A DNA stretch of 64,000 bases, from NCBI GenBank assembly GCA_037576195.1, contig CM075101.1:36518001-36582000 (forward strand), given 5' to 3'. Shown one piece after another: positions 49,801-58,821 of the stretch (position 1 is its first letter; every line of letters begins with the position of its first letter). Below the pieces are notes generated by a model that saw nothing but the letters and a program-made list of their open reading frames with translations, did no database searches and was not told the DNA's origin. This DNA is from Phytoseiulus persimilis. Taxonomy: Eukaryota; Arthropoda; Arachnida; Mesostigmata; Phytoseiidae. The position numbers were made by a program, and so were the translations under genes.

Positions 49801-51285
49801 TGAGATCTTTTTCTCTTTCTAGAGAGACTTCTGCGTCTGTCTTCCCTAGAGTGGCTCCGGTCTCGATCTTTTCGACTCCTGGACGAGCTGCGTTTCTGCC
49901 TCGAACGACTCCTTCGCCGGCGTCGATCCTAAAGAGCAACAACAATGCCATGTGAATCAATGTCGATTTGTGAAGCTTGTCTCCCTGCCGCTGGCGAGGA
50001 ATCTCTGATAGATGACCAAGGGTCTCAGCCGGATGCGATGTCTTCACAACGCTAAAATGACGAACTTTCACTCAGAACCGGAGCTGGATTCCATGGTGGA
50101 AAATATAAATGTTTCGTTAATGGATATCATAGGGGTGCATGATGCTCAATTACTATACACTTCCTCCGATTTCCATTCGCTTCGCAAGTTGCGCTTGGCT
50201 CATTTTTCGAGCGCGAAACTTGACAACAGCTCGGAAGTGCTCCCAAAGTACAGCGGTCAATAGTCTCTTACCCGATCCCTGCTTCTGGATCGACTTCTAG
50301 ACCGTCTCCTTCGACGCTCTCGCGAACGACTCCTTTTCCGACGATCTTTGTCCTTCGAAATCAGGGGAGGGTCTACCACTGTGTAGCTTTGTGTGTCTTC
50401 TTCATATTTGAAGTAGGTGCCAGTGGTAGCTTGGAAGAACAATTTTGTTTTCTGGAAGGACATATTCTCATCGCAAATATTCTTTCTTCGTCCTCTCTGA
50501 CGAGCCAGAGATATTTGTGACAGCGTGTTGAGGTAGTTTTTCTCACCGGGTCCCAGTAGTAACCGGTCGATTGCGAGAAATACATCTGATACTGTTCGTT
50601 GTAAACATAATCGTTGTTCGCACCTCCAGGGCACACGTCTTGGGCCGCTTGGGTCACCATATCCCCTACAGTCATCTGAAGAGGAACGGCGGGAAACTAT
50701 GGATGAAAGGCTTCGGTTTCAAGAATCGCCACGTTGGTCGAAATCAATACGTTAGGCGAGAGACATACCCGTGAACCCTGTGGAGGCAAGAAGTCTGTCG
50801 ATTGTTGTGATTCTGTCTGAGTCTCGACATCTGCCGTCACCCGTTTGGCGTTCCGGCCGTTGACACGATTTTCCTCATCCTCATCGTCAGCTACGTGGCA
50901 CTGACAGCTGCATGGACCTCCGATCAAAGAATATTCCAATCGGAAACCGCCCGCCTGTTTGAGGTCTGAGAGGATCGACTTGATCTCCTGGAAATAGATT
51001 CTTTCGGTCGTATTTTCTCGCTTATTCCCCTCCTCAACAGGTTGATGATCGAAGGCGCCAAGAGGAATCTCTGTAGCACAACTCTGAAGGGGGTACGATG
51101 CTGCAAATCACCTTTGCGTACTGCTTCATTCGGTTCTCGTAGACTAGAGCCATCCCACACATGCTCTTCAGTACTTCGCAATTCTTCGAGAACGTCTGCA
51201 CGAATGTGTCGCCAGCGATTTTGCTCTCAAGCTGAGACAGCTTGGAAATGTACTCTTCCTGCACTTGGCCCGTGTTGTCTGGCAT
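43842..51285 (-). CDS. AGGF1: AGGF1-like OCRE, FHA and G-patch protein
   Basis: Nine exons, complement(join(43842-43946, 44024-44135, 48815-49269, 49351-49676, 49724-49928, 50272-50451, 50547-50675, 50769-50987, 51112-51285)), give 634 residues (human 714). Order: an N-terminal coiled coil (SKLSQLESKIAG); VTADVETQTES, matching human DVEVQTEN; the OCRE repeats (DYVYNEQYQMYFSQSTGYYW, GTYFKYEEDTQSYT); an Arg-Ser tract; DEGELLSDD; YPPCIRFVV and a degenerate FHA domain ending VNGKTIKK; DTCGNCEPG; DRAGERR; and the G-patch GFKMLQGMGWKEGEGLGRS finishing in exon 9 with RAGLG and WRKARARY. Human AGGF1 has exactly this order. It is linked to angiogenesis in vertebrates; the OCRE, RS and G-patch parts point to pre-mRNA splicing. 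The seventh intron is 4.7 kb and holds another gene. Minus-strand AATAAA at 43729-43724. Confidence 0.9.
44136..48814 (-). other. Long AGGF1 intron with a nested same-strand gene
   Basis: The donor AC|GTGAGT at 48814 and the acceptor TGCAG at 44136 join DAAPSDVN to a Thr codon and PVEQTNRGFKML, in phase 2 and in line with the human protein. At 4679 bases it is about forty times the usual intron here. Besides the ABHD3-like gene it contains short open frames of no recognised family, including 129 codons at 46295-46684 (minus). Confidence 0.8.
46838..48055 (-). CDS. ABHD1/ABHD3-type alpha/beta hydrolase, intronless
   Basis: A single open frame of 405 residues from the ATG at 48055. A membrane span near the N terminus (IAFFMSMGVAFIYYYLTSVA) precedes the hydrolase fold. 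WCFGTHSQTALSNFI, ETPDGGVLALDWL and FMAGLTGHSQTEYI are family blocks; VLNNRGRGGVDLKTPRTYC is the ABHD1/3 signature. The nucleophile elbow is CGISLGG (Ser near 217), the acid lies in AADDMF and the histidine in RGGHIGFMEG, so the triad is complete. ABHD3 is a phospholipase A1/A2-like enzyme acting on medium-chain and oxidised phosphatidylcholines; substrate here is unknown. It sits wholly inside an AGGF1 intron on the same strand. The absence of introns contrasts with the many-exon vertebrate genes and suggests a retrocopy or wholesale intron loss. No poly(A) tract or flanking duplication was seen. Confidence 0.93.
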   Translation of the reverse strand: MADETTNALSGWILESTTFFYQSNPRIAFFMSMGVAFIYYYLTSVAKKPEFYCKPGKFRQVLETMVPMLNEKFYPTPWCFGTHSQTALSNFIRGLLPNVKYQRELLETPDGGVLALDWLPSDFPQDAPIAFFMAGLTGHSQTEYIKSIIPCAAKQGCRAAVLNNRGRGGVDLKTPRTYCAVSHDDMDFALTHIKNRYPNSVIIACGISLGGVILGQYLCRSQEDAVCDAAILVSSVFDISEAVVSMELPGLNRLLNRHLAHTLWLTVEPHKDKFKEFQEKCDLDHVRESTTIKEFDERFTTKMFGFQSIDHYYDEATLINKIHNIKVPTLCVCAADDMFQPQTALPLQIPEENENLAFLVTARGGHIGFMEGLFPLLPFFSERLYEQYLSAMTCSIRDGVFKKKF

Positions 51286-54144
51286 TCTTTCTAAAAGAAG
51301 ATCATAGGTTACGAAGGCTCTGTCAAGATTCACTCTCGGATGTCAGAATTCGCCAGAGACGATATGACGGCCCGAAAGAGCGGCCGGCCTTCGAATACCT
51401 TCCGAATCCGCTCAGGGCATGATTCACCTGTTGTGCTGAAAGAAGCTCAGATCCGGGAAGGCGACAGGAATAGACACTCACCTGTGAGTTCGTTCAAATC
51501 TATCAGACTTTGTTGTCGTTAGAGCAGTCGACTCAGGCGTGCCGAACGCTCCTTTGAGTTTACGAGCACCCGACGGTGCAATCACGGTGCTTCATGTGCA
51601 CGCACGAGAAATTATTCGATCCTGGATCCTTCAGAGTTATTCTGCCATCTGAAGCACAACCGGCAAACGCACGAAGTACACAACAAATCACCAAAGAAAA
51701 GTCAGCATACACTTCGAACGAACGAATACTCCGGGAATTGCGAGCCGACCACGAAAACTTGATCGCGACTTTCCAGGAGAAAAATTATCCTGCTCAAACG
51801 GTCGCACGTTAGTTGAGTCAGTGAGAATGTCTCTCGTCGCTCGATCCGGAATTAAGCCACCACCATAGAGGAATCAGTGGCTATTCGTGAGTGCCCATTC
51901 AAATTTTCGACCACACAGCGCCTGAAACATACAGCTATAACCCGAACACGAGCTCGACCGTCATCTCCGTATCTAGCATTCACGCAGCGCAATCCATCGA
52001 TTGTATCGTATTCTCAACGGAGCAAGCCTCAGCAAACCTCCGCTTGGAACGGAAGGACGTACGCGCTCAAAAACAACTTGCGACAACACATGGAAAATCC
52101 ATTCGAAAATGACGGGAGAAGGGGAACATGAACTTCGGACAAATAGGCTTTTGGGATTCTGTAGGTAATGATGCCAATGATCTTTGCTTGGCGCTCTGAC
52201 GAGACCCAGCTGTCCCGACGGAAGGCGTGACCCAAGAAACCTGAGAGCACGAAGTTTTTCAACGATTCTGCCCTGGAACAACTCAGCTCCCTGTGCTGAT
52301 TATTTCAGAGACTCTACGGGCGAACACCTCTTCGGTACGGCTGTCGCACGCTGACAGCTGATGGATTCAGGCCTACGTGAAAGTGAAGTCGACTTTTCTA
52401 TGAATCCAGGCCGTTTTGAAAGACTTTCTGGAGTTCCAAGTCTCGAGTTTTTGCCAATCAACTCCCTCGTCAATCGGCTCTCTGGCTTCGAATTGAAACG
52501 GATCGGTTGAAACCGGTGATCTCGAATTCTTCAGCACCCATGCGCGCCTAAGCCGGAATGCTCCGATGATTAATATTTTTTCGCGGAAATATTTTGCCAG
52601 TCTGACGACGAAATCGAGAAACCCTCCTTTTCTGGGCTCTATCGCTCTTCAGAGGACGCAACTTTTCTGCTTCCGCTTTCCAAATTCGATCCGAAATTTA
52701 TGATTCGAGCGCATGTCGGTGTCATATTTCCACTTCATTCCGACCCCCAACTTCAGCAGGCTCGTGAATCCACTATTTATTCTCGACGGATTTGCGATTT
52801 TCAAAATGGGTTCGATCCGTTCTCCACCCCCTCCAATGAGCACCTGTTTGCGCACGAATCTAGGGCGAACTCGAAGAACTGGAAAAAAATTCACACTCCA
52901 CAGATCATCACAGCAACGCTGTGCATCGATGATCCATTGTCCATACTTTGATAATGGCTTCCACCATCCAAGAACGTTCGATCGGTGCGGGTCGATGAGT
53001 TGAATGGAAACCCACGTAGAAAAATACTCTACTCGGAAATGAGCCTCATTTCTGCCGAAGAGATGCCTGAAGTCTGCCTCCTCGGCCACGGGCGGCTTTA
53101 CGGAGAGACCAAACGAGGGGGAGCGGAGCGTGATCCTTTTCCGAGTCCTTCGGATTCGGGTCAGGTCCGCGCGCCAATGGGTGCATGTTGGAGGGAAATG
53201 GAAGACCAATCACTTATTCAGGAACGAAAAGGGAAAATATGCGTCTTTCGAAGAGCAATCGACCGAAAAAAAGAGAACAATCCGAGAAATACCCTCCATC
53301 GGCTGGGTTATGGGTAATGGGAGAGCAGCCATCATCGTGGCTCAGTTCACAGCTAACACCCTCGACCGTGCTCACGCATTTCCCGTGTTTCGATCAGTGC
53401 TCATTCTTCATCAGCTGTTCATCAGCGGACTGGCAGAGATAACAGGCTCCCGAGTTCTTCGCCAGATACAGGAGAAGGAATAGCATCATTTCGAACAGGC
53501 TCAGCCGGAAGAGTTATTTTTTTCCAATACCCGATAGACTTCGGCAACAATAAACTCCAGGCTTTGAAAGAGTCTGTCTCGCCCAAATAGCGTTTCCCGA
53601 ACACTCCCGATACCACTCACCATCACAACTAGAGCGGGATCTTATCAATGAAAACGGATGAGTTCCAGTCTGTATCCGCTTTCTCGGCGATTTTCATCGG
53701 CCTTGGTATTCTCGGTCGATCAGCTCTATTTGTTTTCACAGAACGCGATCGATGCACATATCCTCCTGACGTGCCGCGGCATTATTTCTGCACAACGATT
53801 GCGGCGGCGTGCACCTCCGAATGAGTTCAGCGGAGCCTCTGTGGTCGCGTTGAAGACTCTTTGCGAGAGTCTAATCAAAGCTGATTCCTGTCATGGGGAG
53901 GCACCCCGGGATAGGACTGACCAGCGCATAGGTGCAACTTGAGGACGTTTATGGTAAGGTATGACACTCCTTCGGGCTCAAGCTGGGGAACAATATTGAG
54001 AGATTCGAGCATGGGGTCTGCTCATGGCTGAGCACAATCGGATACATTCGTGGATGTGAATAATACGAAAACTACACTGTCTCTACAGGAACGTTTGTAT
54101 AAACTGACATGTTCAAAAATATTGCTCCACTCTCCGTGCCAGCC
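51286..54144. other. Gene-poor stretch, about 2.9 kb
   Basis: AGGF1 promoter at the left end. The longest open frame, 186 codons on the minus strand at 52649-53209, lacks a family match and is overlapped by open frames on the other strand; one such frame is expected by chance in a window this size. No gene called. Confidence 0.45.
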
Positions 54145-54201
54145 GATTTGAGCGCAGGATCGATTCTTGCGAGGTCGATTAGAGCGCACTTGATCTGAGC
54201 G
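54145..54201. repeat. Degenerate inverted copies of the 15-base motif
   Basis: GATTTGAGCGCAG, TCGATTAGAGCGCACTT and GATCTGAGCGCAAC are reverse-complement relatives of the array at 54581-54714, now spaced irregularly. They mark the left end of the foldback-like element. Confidence 0.75.
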
Positions 54202-54580
54202 CAACGAATTCACTCGCGCTGCTATGAGTGTGGAGTATGAGATGGAGGAAGAGGGGAATTCCTTCCCTATTCGCCGATTGCAGACTGCTCGGGTAACAAA
54301 AAAAAAGTACGTTTGCTCGGCGGAATATGAGGGGGAAAGAGTAGACGACGGCATGAGATACCTCAGTGACGACATTCCCTCGATGAAACAGACGAATGGA
54401 CTTAGCTTAGCCAGAGGAGGCGGAAGGTTTCTGATGAGGTTCGGTTTCCCTGCTCCATATTCCCCCGAGAAATCGTACTTTCTTTGTTCGTCGAGAAGTC
54501 TACAATGGGCGGATAGGCGAGGGGTTTTCCTCTTCCTCTGTCCCATGCCCCACACTCACAGCAGCGCGAACGAATTCGTT

Positions 54581-54714
54581 GAGCTCAAATAAGCTGCGCT
54601 CAAATCAACTGCGCTCAAATAAGCTGCGCTCAAATCGACCCCGCTCAAATCAGCTGCGCTCAGATCGACCCCGCTCAAATCAGCTGCGCTCAGATCGGTC
54701 CGCGCTCAAATCGA
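54581..54714. repeat. 15-base tandem repeat, about nine units
   Basis: Units of the form GCGCTCAAATCAGCT, with variants CAGATC and CGACC. Units 5-6 and 7-8 are near-identical pairs, giving a 30-base higher-order period. Since 15 is a multiple of three, the array reads as a repeating five-residue peptide (RSNQL-like) in one frame, most likely without meaning. Confidence 0.9.
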
Positions 54715-55046
54715 GTAGCGCGCCCTCCAATCTCTCATCAGGCTTCATGTCAGTTATTCCCCATAGGGTGGACCTCGCTGCTGGAAATCAAGGGCAGAGA
54801 AATCCAGCCGCGAATCTTGATAAGACTGCGCGAGCGAGAGAGGAACAGTCTCCGACCTGATACAGATTCCGAAGTCAATACTGAAGAAGTGAATGGTTTA
54901 TCAGTGGGCCTTTCGTGAGTTAGGAGATTTTATCCCTCAAATCATGAACTCAGGCTTTTATTCAGGAATTAGACTGTATGTTGATTCGATAGCTATGCGC
55001 TGTTTATCTAGAAGATCACAGAATTGGAAACACGGCGGATTGGAGC

Positions 55047-56975
55047 TCACTGGTCAGAGGGAATCATCCCAAGAATTTCTTGAGGATTCACCATCCGATG
55101 TTCCTCTCGTATCGGATTCGAAATCAAAAGAGATCCCTGTTGAGGGAGGCTGCTAAGACTGCCGAGTCTACCAATCGAGATCGGGTTCTTCGTGGGGGAG
55201 GCTCTTACGTGTGCCGTGATAGGTTTCACGGCTTTTATCTGCGTTAACTCTTTTGTCAGAACGCTGGTGGCTGTCGTGGCGGCCGCATGAGTCACGGTCT
55301 GGCACGGTTCGAGTATTGGACTCGTCTTCAGACCGAAGGTCGATTGCCGACTGGGTTTCAGCACGCGAGGTCTTCCCGGTCCTCTTTTATTCGATGAACT
55401 GTGCGAGAATGGTGTGAGACCGTCATCGTCCATACTGCGTTCCCGTTTTCGGTTTTTTCGAGGTGCAGAAACAGGTGTTCCGTCGGCACGGCTAGCGGCA
55501 ACTATCGGTTGACTGACGGGTTCGGCCTTCCGTTCATGAACACCTCGAGGCGGTATGGGCGACACCGGGGGACAGTTGATGTTCGCAAGAACGTGAGTCA
55601 AGAAATTGTACAACTCTTCTACAATGCAACGATCAACCATTGCCTGCGTCAGTCCCCACATTCTGCGGTGTTTGTTGCTCATGTGAAGATTCGTATCTGC
55701 TCCGCCAACTACAACGACACCGGTCTCACATTTCATATACCCTCGGAAGTCTTCGAGGTCGTCTAGACTGCAGGATCTGTCAAACTGTCCAACACAGAAA
55801 AGAACCGGCGTCCTAGAGTCTAGGATTGGGTCGTCGAGCTGTTTAGGACCGAGCAAACCTGCCATTGGGAAACCCATGCAAACGGCAGCCGACACAGATT
55901 CGATCAACGATGTATGGATAGCAACCAGCGCTCCGCTGTTCCATCCGACCAGAACAATCGGTCTCCCGGGCAGCGTTGACTTGACTTCATTCACTTTGTT
56001 TTTCACCACACCGATAGTGACCTCAAGCTGCTTGGCCACGGTCACAACAGGCTCGTTCACGATCGGAATGGGGATTGTGATCAACTTTCCCAGGTGAGCC
56101 AGATGGTTATACCAAAATTTTATTCGTGGAAAATTGGGGTTCTGAGTAAGACCACTGGGCACCACGATGAACACTGGAGGCCCGGGGAGCTTTTTAGGTC
56201 GGTTTACGCATAGTAGAGGAGCGATGGGGTCCCACGGTCTCTTGAGGAGAGCTAAGAGTGAATCGACAGCAATGGACTGCTTGAACGAGCCACCGGAACA
56301 CCGGGTGAAGAGTTTTTGAATCAGTGCCGGGATTTTCGAGTTTAACGTTTGAAGTATTTCGACGTAAATGGCGCAATAGCTCACAGGGAGATTCTCAATG
56401 ATAGTAGAATGGAGCCATTGTAGCAGAACCTGATCCCACATGGTGTCGGCGTAGAGCTGTCTCACCCTCCGAGCAGCTTTATCCAGGGATGTCCTTCGCG
56501 AGATGAATCCCGATGTCTGTCCGGACTGATTCTCGAAACAATATCGTGCAATTTTTTCCTGATCCAGGATTTCGTACATTCTGTCAAACGCGGAGCTCTG
56601 GACGCGAGTCCAGTTTTCTCTCGAGATCCGATCTTCCTCCCAAATCTCATCTGGAATGCATTTCTGTTGTGTTCTGACGTGTCGCTCAACTTCATCGATG
56701 AGGTTCTTGCATTTAGACTGATCGTAGAACACTGGTTGATTCTTGCTGGTGTTGGACTCGACATCCACCAGCACAGTTCCGTCTCTCCGACTCCGGGGCT
56801 CATGAGACTTCTCCTTGGAGACGAACAGAAGGACGGCTGGACGCGCATGCACTGATACGGGATGCGAGTTCCACGATCGCGCGTACGCGTGATCCATAGC
56901 GACGAAATCTGCTTCGTGGTATTGTTGAGCGGGGGCTTCCTCCCCGAGCAGCGACCACAATATAGACTTCGACAT
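55047..56975 (-). CDS. KANSL3: KANSL3-like subunit of the NSL histone acetyltransferase complex
   Basis: One uninterrupted coding exon of 642 residues from the ATG at 56975; an acceptor (CTTGCAG) at 56984 shows that a 5' UTR exon lies upstream. MDHAYARSWNSHPVS near residue 27 matches the family's LDHSYAKPWSAHP. DKAARRVRQ, WLHSTIIENL, LQTLNSKIPALI and LLKRPWDP follow. The alpha/beta-hydrolase part has IVLVGWNSGALVAIH, VCMGFPMAGLLGP, TPVLFCVGQ, VVVVGGADTNL and GLTQAMVDRCI. The elbow reads GWNSG, with Asn where a catalytic Ser would be, so it should be non-enzymatic, as in other KANSL3 proteins. The last 180 residues are basic, low-complexity and poorly conserved. The NSL complex with MOF acetylates histone H4 at active promoters. 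A minus-strand AATAAA lies at about 54962-54957. Human KANSL3 has many introns; here the coding part has none. Confidence 0.93.
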   Translation of the reverse strand: MSKSILWSLLGEEAPAQQYHEADFVAMDHAYARSWNSHPVSVHARPAVLLFVSKEKSHEPRSRRDGTVLVDVESNTSKNQPVFYDQSKCKNLIDEVERHVRTQQKCIPDEIWEEDRISRENWTRVQSSAFDRMYEILDQEKIARYCFENQSGQTSGFISRRTSLDKAARRVRQLYADTMWDQVLLQWLHSTIIENLPVSYCAIYVEILQTLNSKIPALIQKLFTRCSGGSFKQSIAVDSLLALLKRPWDPIAPLLCVNRPKKLPGPPVFIVVPSGLTQNPNFPRIKFWYNHLAHLGKLITIPIPIVNEPVVTVAKQLEVTIGVVKNKVNEVKSTLPGRPIVLVGWNSGALVAIHTSLIESVSAAVCMGFPMAGLLGPKQLDDPILDSRTPVLFCVGQFDRSCSLDDLEDFRGYMKCETGVVVVGGADTNLHMSNKHRRMWGLTQAMVDRCIVEELYNFLTHVLANINCPPVSPIPPRGVHERKAEPVSQPIVAASRADGTPVSAPRKNRKRERSMDDDGLTPFSHSSSNKRGPGRPRVLKPSRQSTFGLKTSPILEPCQTVTHAAATTATSVLTKELTQIKAVKPITAHVRASPTKNPISIGRLGSLSSLPQQGSLLISNPIREEHRMVNPQEILGMIPSDQ

Positions 56976-58821
56976 GATGCAGTCTGCAAGAAGATAATTG
57001 CCTCAAATTCCATTCCAGTGGATGACGGAGAATTCGTTGAGAGGTGAACGGCGACACAGTTCTATCTCTGAGTACAAATTCCAAATACATGGATCTCACA
57101 GGAGGCATTGTACGTTCGTGTGATGATCGATAATGCGGCTGACCAGATGCACAACATCAGCCCTTCAGCGTCAATTCACTCTCAAGCGGTCCCGCTGCAT
57201 ACGACGGATAACAACACATCCATCGATTCCCCATAGATTGTCGAACGCTTCTCGTGTTGCTTCCACATCGGGACAATACTCGAATGAAGTTGGAGCACGA
57301 TTCAAATTGGGACGAGCTTCCTGGAGATTTATCATTCCGGAAGTCACGGTGGCGCGCCCCTCCATGATTCTCGGCGCCATACACTCCAACCACAAACCTC
57401 CCTTCACTTCCGATGGTCCCCAGAGCATGAGAATCGTCCTTCACGAATGCTTGGGCAAACTACGCCAAATGTCCGCCTATGGAGTCAACGAAAAACCGCC
57501 GAAGAATACGGAACTTCAGCACCAGAACTTACGTTATTGTTACTAATCCCGCCGCACGCGCTCAGCACGAAGCACGAGGAACTCGCTCTGCGGGAAAGGA
57601 ACTCATCATTCAAAGTGTGAAACGTAGTCCGTTCGGGGTCCGTCAGTGGATGGGAAGCGGTGAATATCGACATGGACCATCAATAACGACAGGAGCGGGT
57701 CATGTCCGTTTCGAGGACGCATTTTTGTTTCGTACTGCGCTCGGACTCACCAGGTTTGTCTCCTTGCCTAATTCGAGATCCTTCTTTCATCAGGAGAAAC
57801 GACCATCTCTTCTCGTATCGGAACGGCGTACATATTTCAACTGCGACCAGAAGAAGACGGTAGAGGTGACAGACTTCCCGATTAGATTAGGCTGTTGATT
57901 TCTGCTGGGAGGTTTCGTTAACGAAGCTAGCTCTCGGAGCGCTTGGGCTCTATTGGCTGGCTTATTTGTTTACAAATACTTGTGTGGCCAAGCACCACGC
58001 GTCGGTCTGCTACGGTGAAACTCTTCGGAGATATTCTGGTTCTGAGATGATTGCCTCTTTCTAATCCGGAGGGAACGGATTTATGTTGTGCAGGAATACC
58101 TACAAGGCCGATTCCTAACCGAGCGATCGATTGGTGAACGGCTCAACTTCATCAAACTCGCGAGGTTAGTGGCCGTATTACGTGCTCGATTGCGCTCGAA
58201 CATTCAACTGGAAGAATATCCGCGTTTGGATGGGGATGCGACTCTAAAGAAATAGTGGATGGATGTGAATATCAGGGATTTCGCGTTCTAGATGACTCAG
58301 AGCTCCTGATCTATGAGAGGTTTCGAATGTCTCCTGCCGAGGATGAGCGAGTAGTCTTCGCTCACTCCGCGATGTCAGTGTGATGCATTGTGTGAGCATT
58401 TACTCGAACCCCCAGAGATGTCGTATGTGTTGGAGCTCTCAAATGTATTACTCTCCAGTCGTTTCTTTTCATCTGTAACAGTTCCAAAGTGTCACCGTTC
58501 CACCGAATTAAGTGTAAACAGCCCATCGTCTGCAAACCGAAACCACATATCTGTCACCATATTGTGCCACTGTGTGAGTGCAGTTGAGAGTGTGTGGTGT
58601 GTTGCTCTCTTCAGAAAACCCCTTTCGGCTGATGGTGAATCAAATTCCGGACCAGTGGCTTCGTTCCGTTCAGACCCCCCGCTCAACGAGTCCGGCGAGG
58701 CCGGCTTCGAGTGCTACGCTCAGAGCGGTGTGAACGAGCGTTCCCTAAAATGGACAGGACTCTTTGAGGCGGAAGTGCATGCGGACGGCTTGCGGTTGTT
58801 GTTGACGTTCGACGCAGAATC
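56976..58821. other. Divergent promoter region between KANSL3 and the MTMR gene
   Basis: Contains the KANSL3 5' UTR and both promoters. An 85-codon open frame at 57171-57428 (minus) has protein-like composition but no family I can name. A 145-codon frame at 58388-58825 (plus) overlaps the MTMR start as ATGA; it has no ATG near its beginning and is probably chance or an upstream open frame. Confidence 0.45.

Larger units (their letters stand above)
54145..54714. mobile_element. Foldback-like element with long imperfect inverted arms
   Basis: The left arm (about 54145-54338) and the reverse complement of the right arm (about 54450-54714) can be aligned by eye over about 140 bases at very roughly 75-80% identity, starting from GAGCGCAACGAATTC on the left and GAGCTCAACGAATTC on the reversed right. 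Outside this both arms end in copies of the same 15-base tandem motif (GATTTGAGCGCAGCT in left orientation): a few degenerate copies at 54145-54201, nine at 54581-54714. About 110 bases separate the arms. Long inverted arms with terminal tandem repeats are the plan of foldback transposons. No transposase frame and no clear target-site duplication were seen, so it would be non-autonomous. A chance local inversion of a duplicated segment is the alternative. Confidence 0.7.

Noticed and set aside
52649..53209. 186-codon open frame on the minus strand
   Set aside because: No ATG start, no family match, overlapped by open frames on the other strand; such a length is expected about once by chance in 64 kb at this base composition.
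54022..54555. 177-codon minus-strand open frame across the foldback-like element
   Set aside because: It simply runs through both inverted arms and the centre; no transposase motif is visible.
55150..55208. Possible 47-base intron near the 3' end of KANSL3 (CAC|GTAAGA)
   Set aside because: The frame is open without it, the tail is not conserved, and no partner frame gives a better ending.
57171..57428. 85-codon open frame thought to be an oxidoreductase fragment
   Set aside because: The resemblance to GMC-type oxidoreductase C termini was too weak, and the expected downstream motif is missing.
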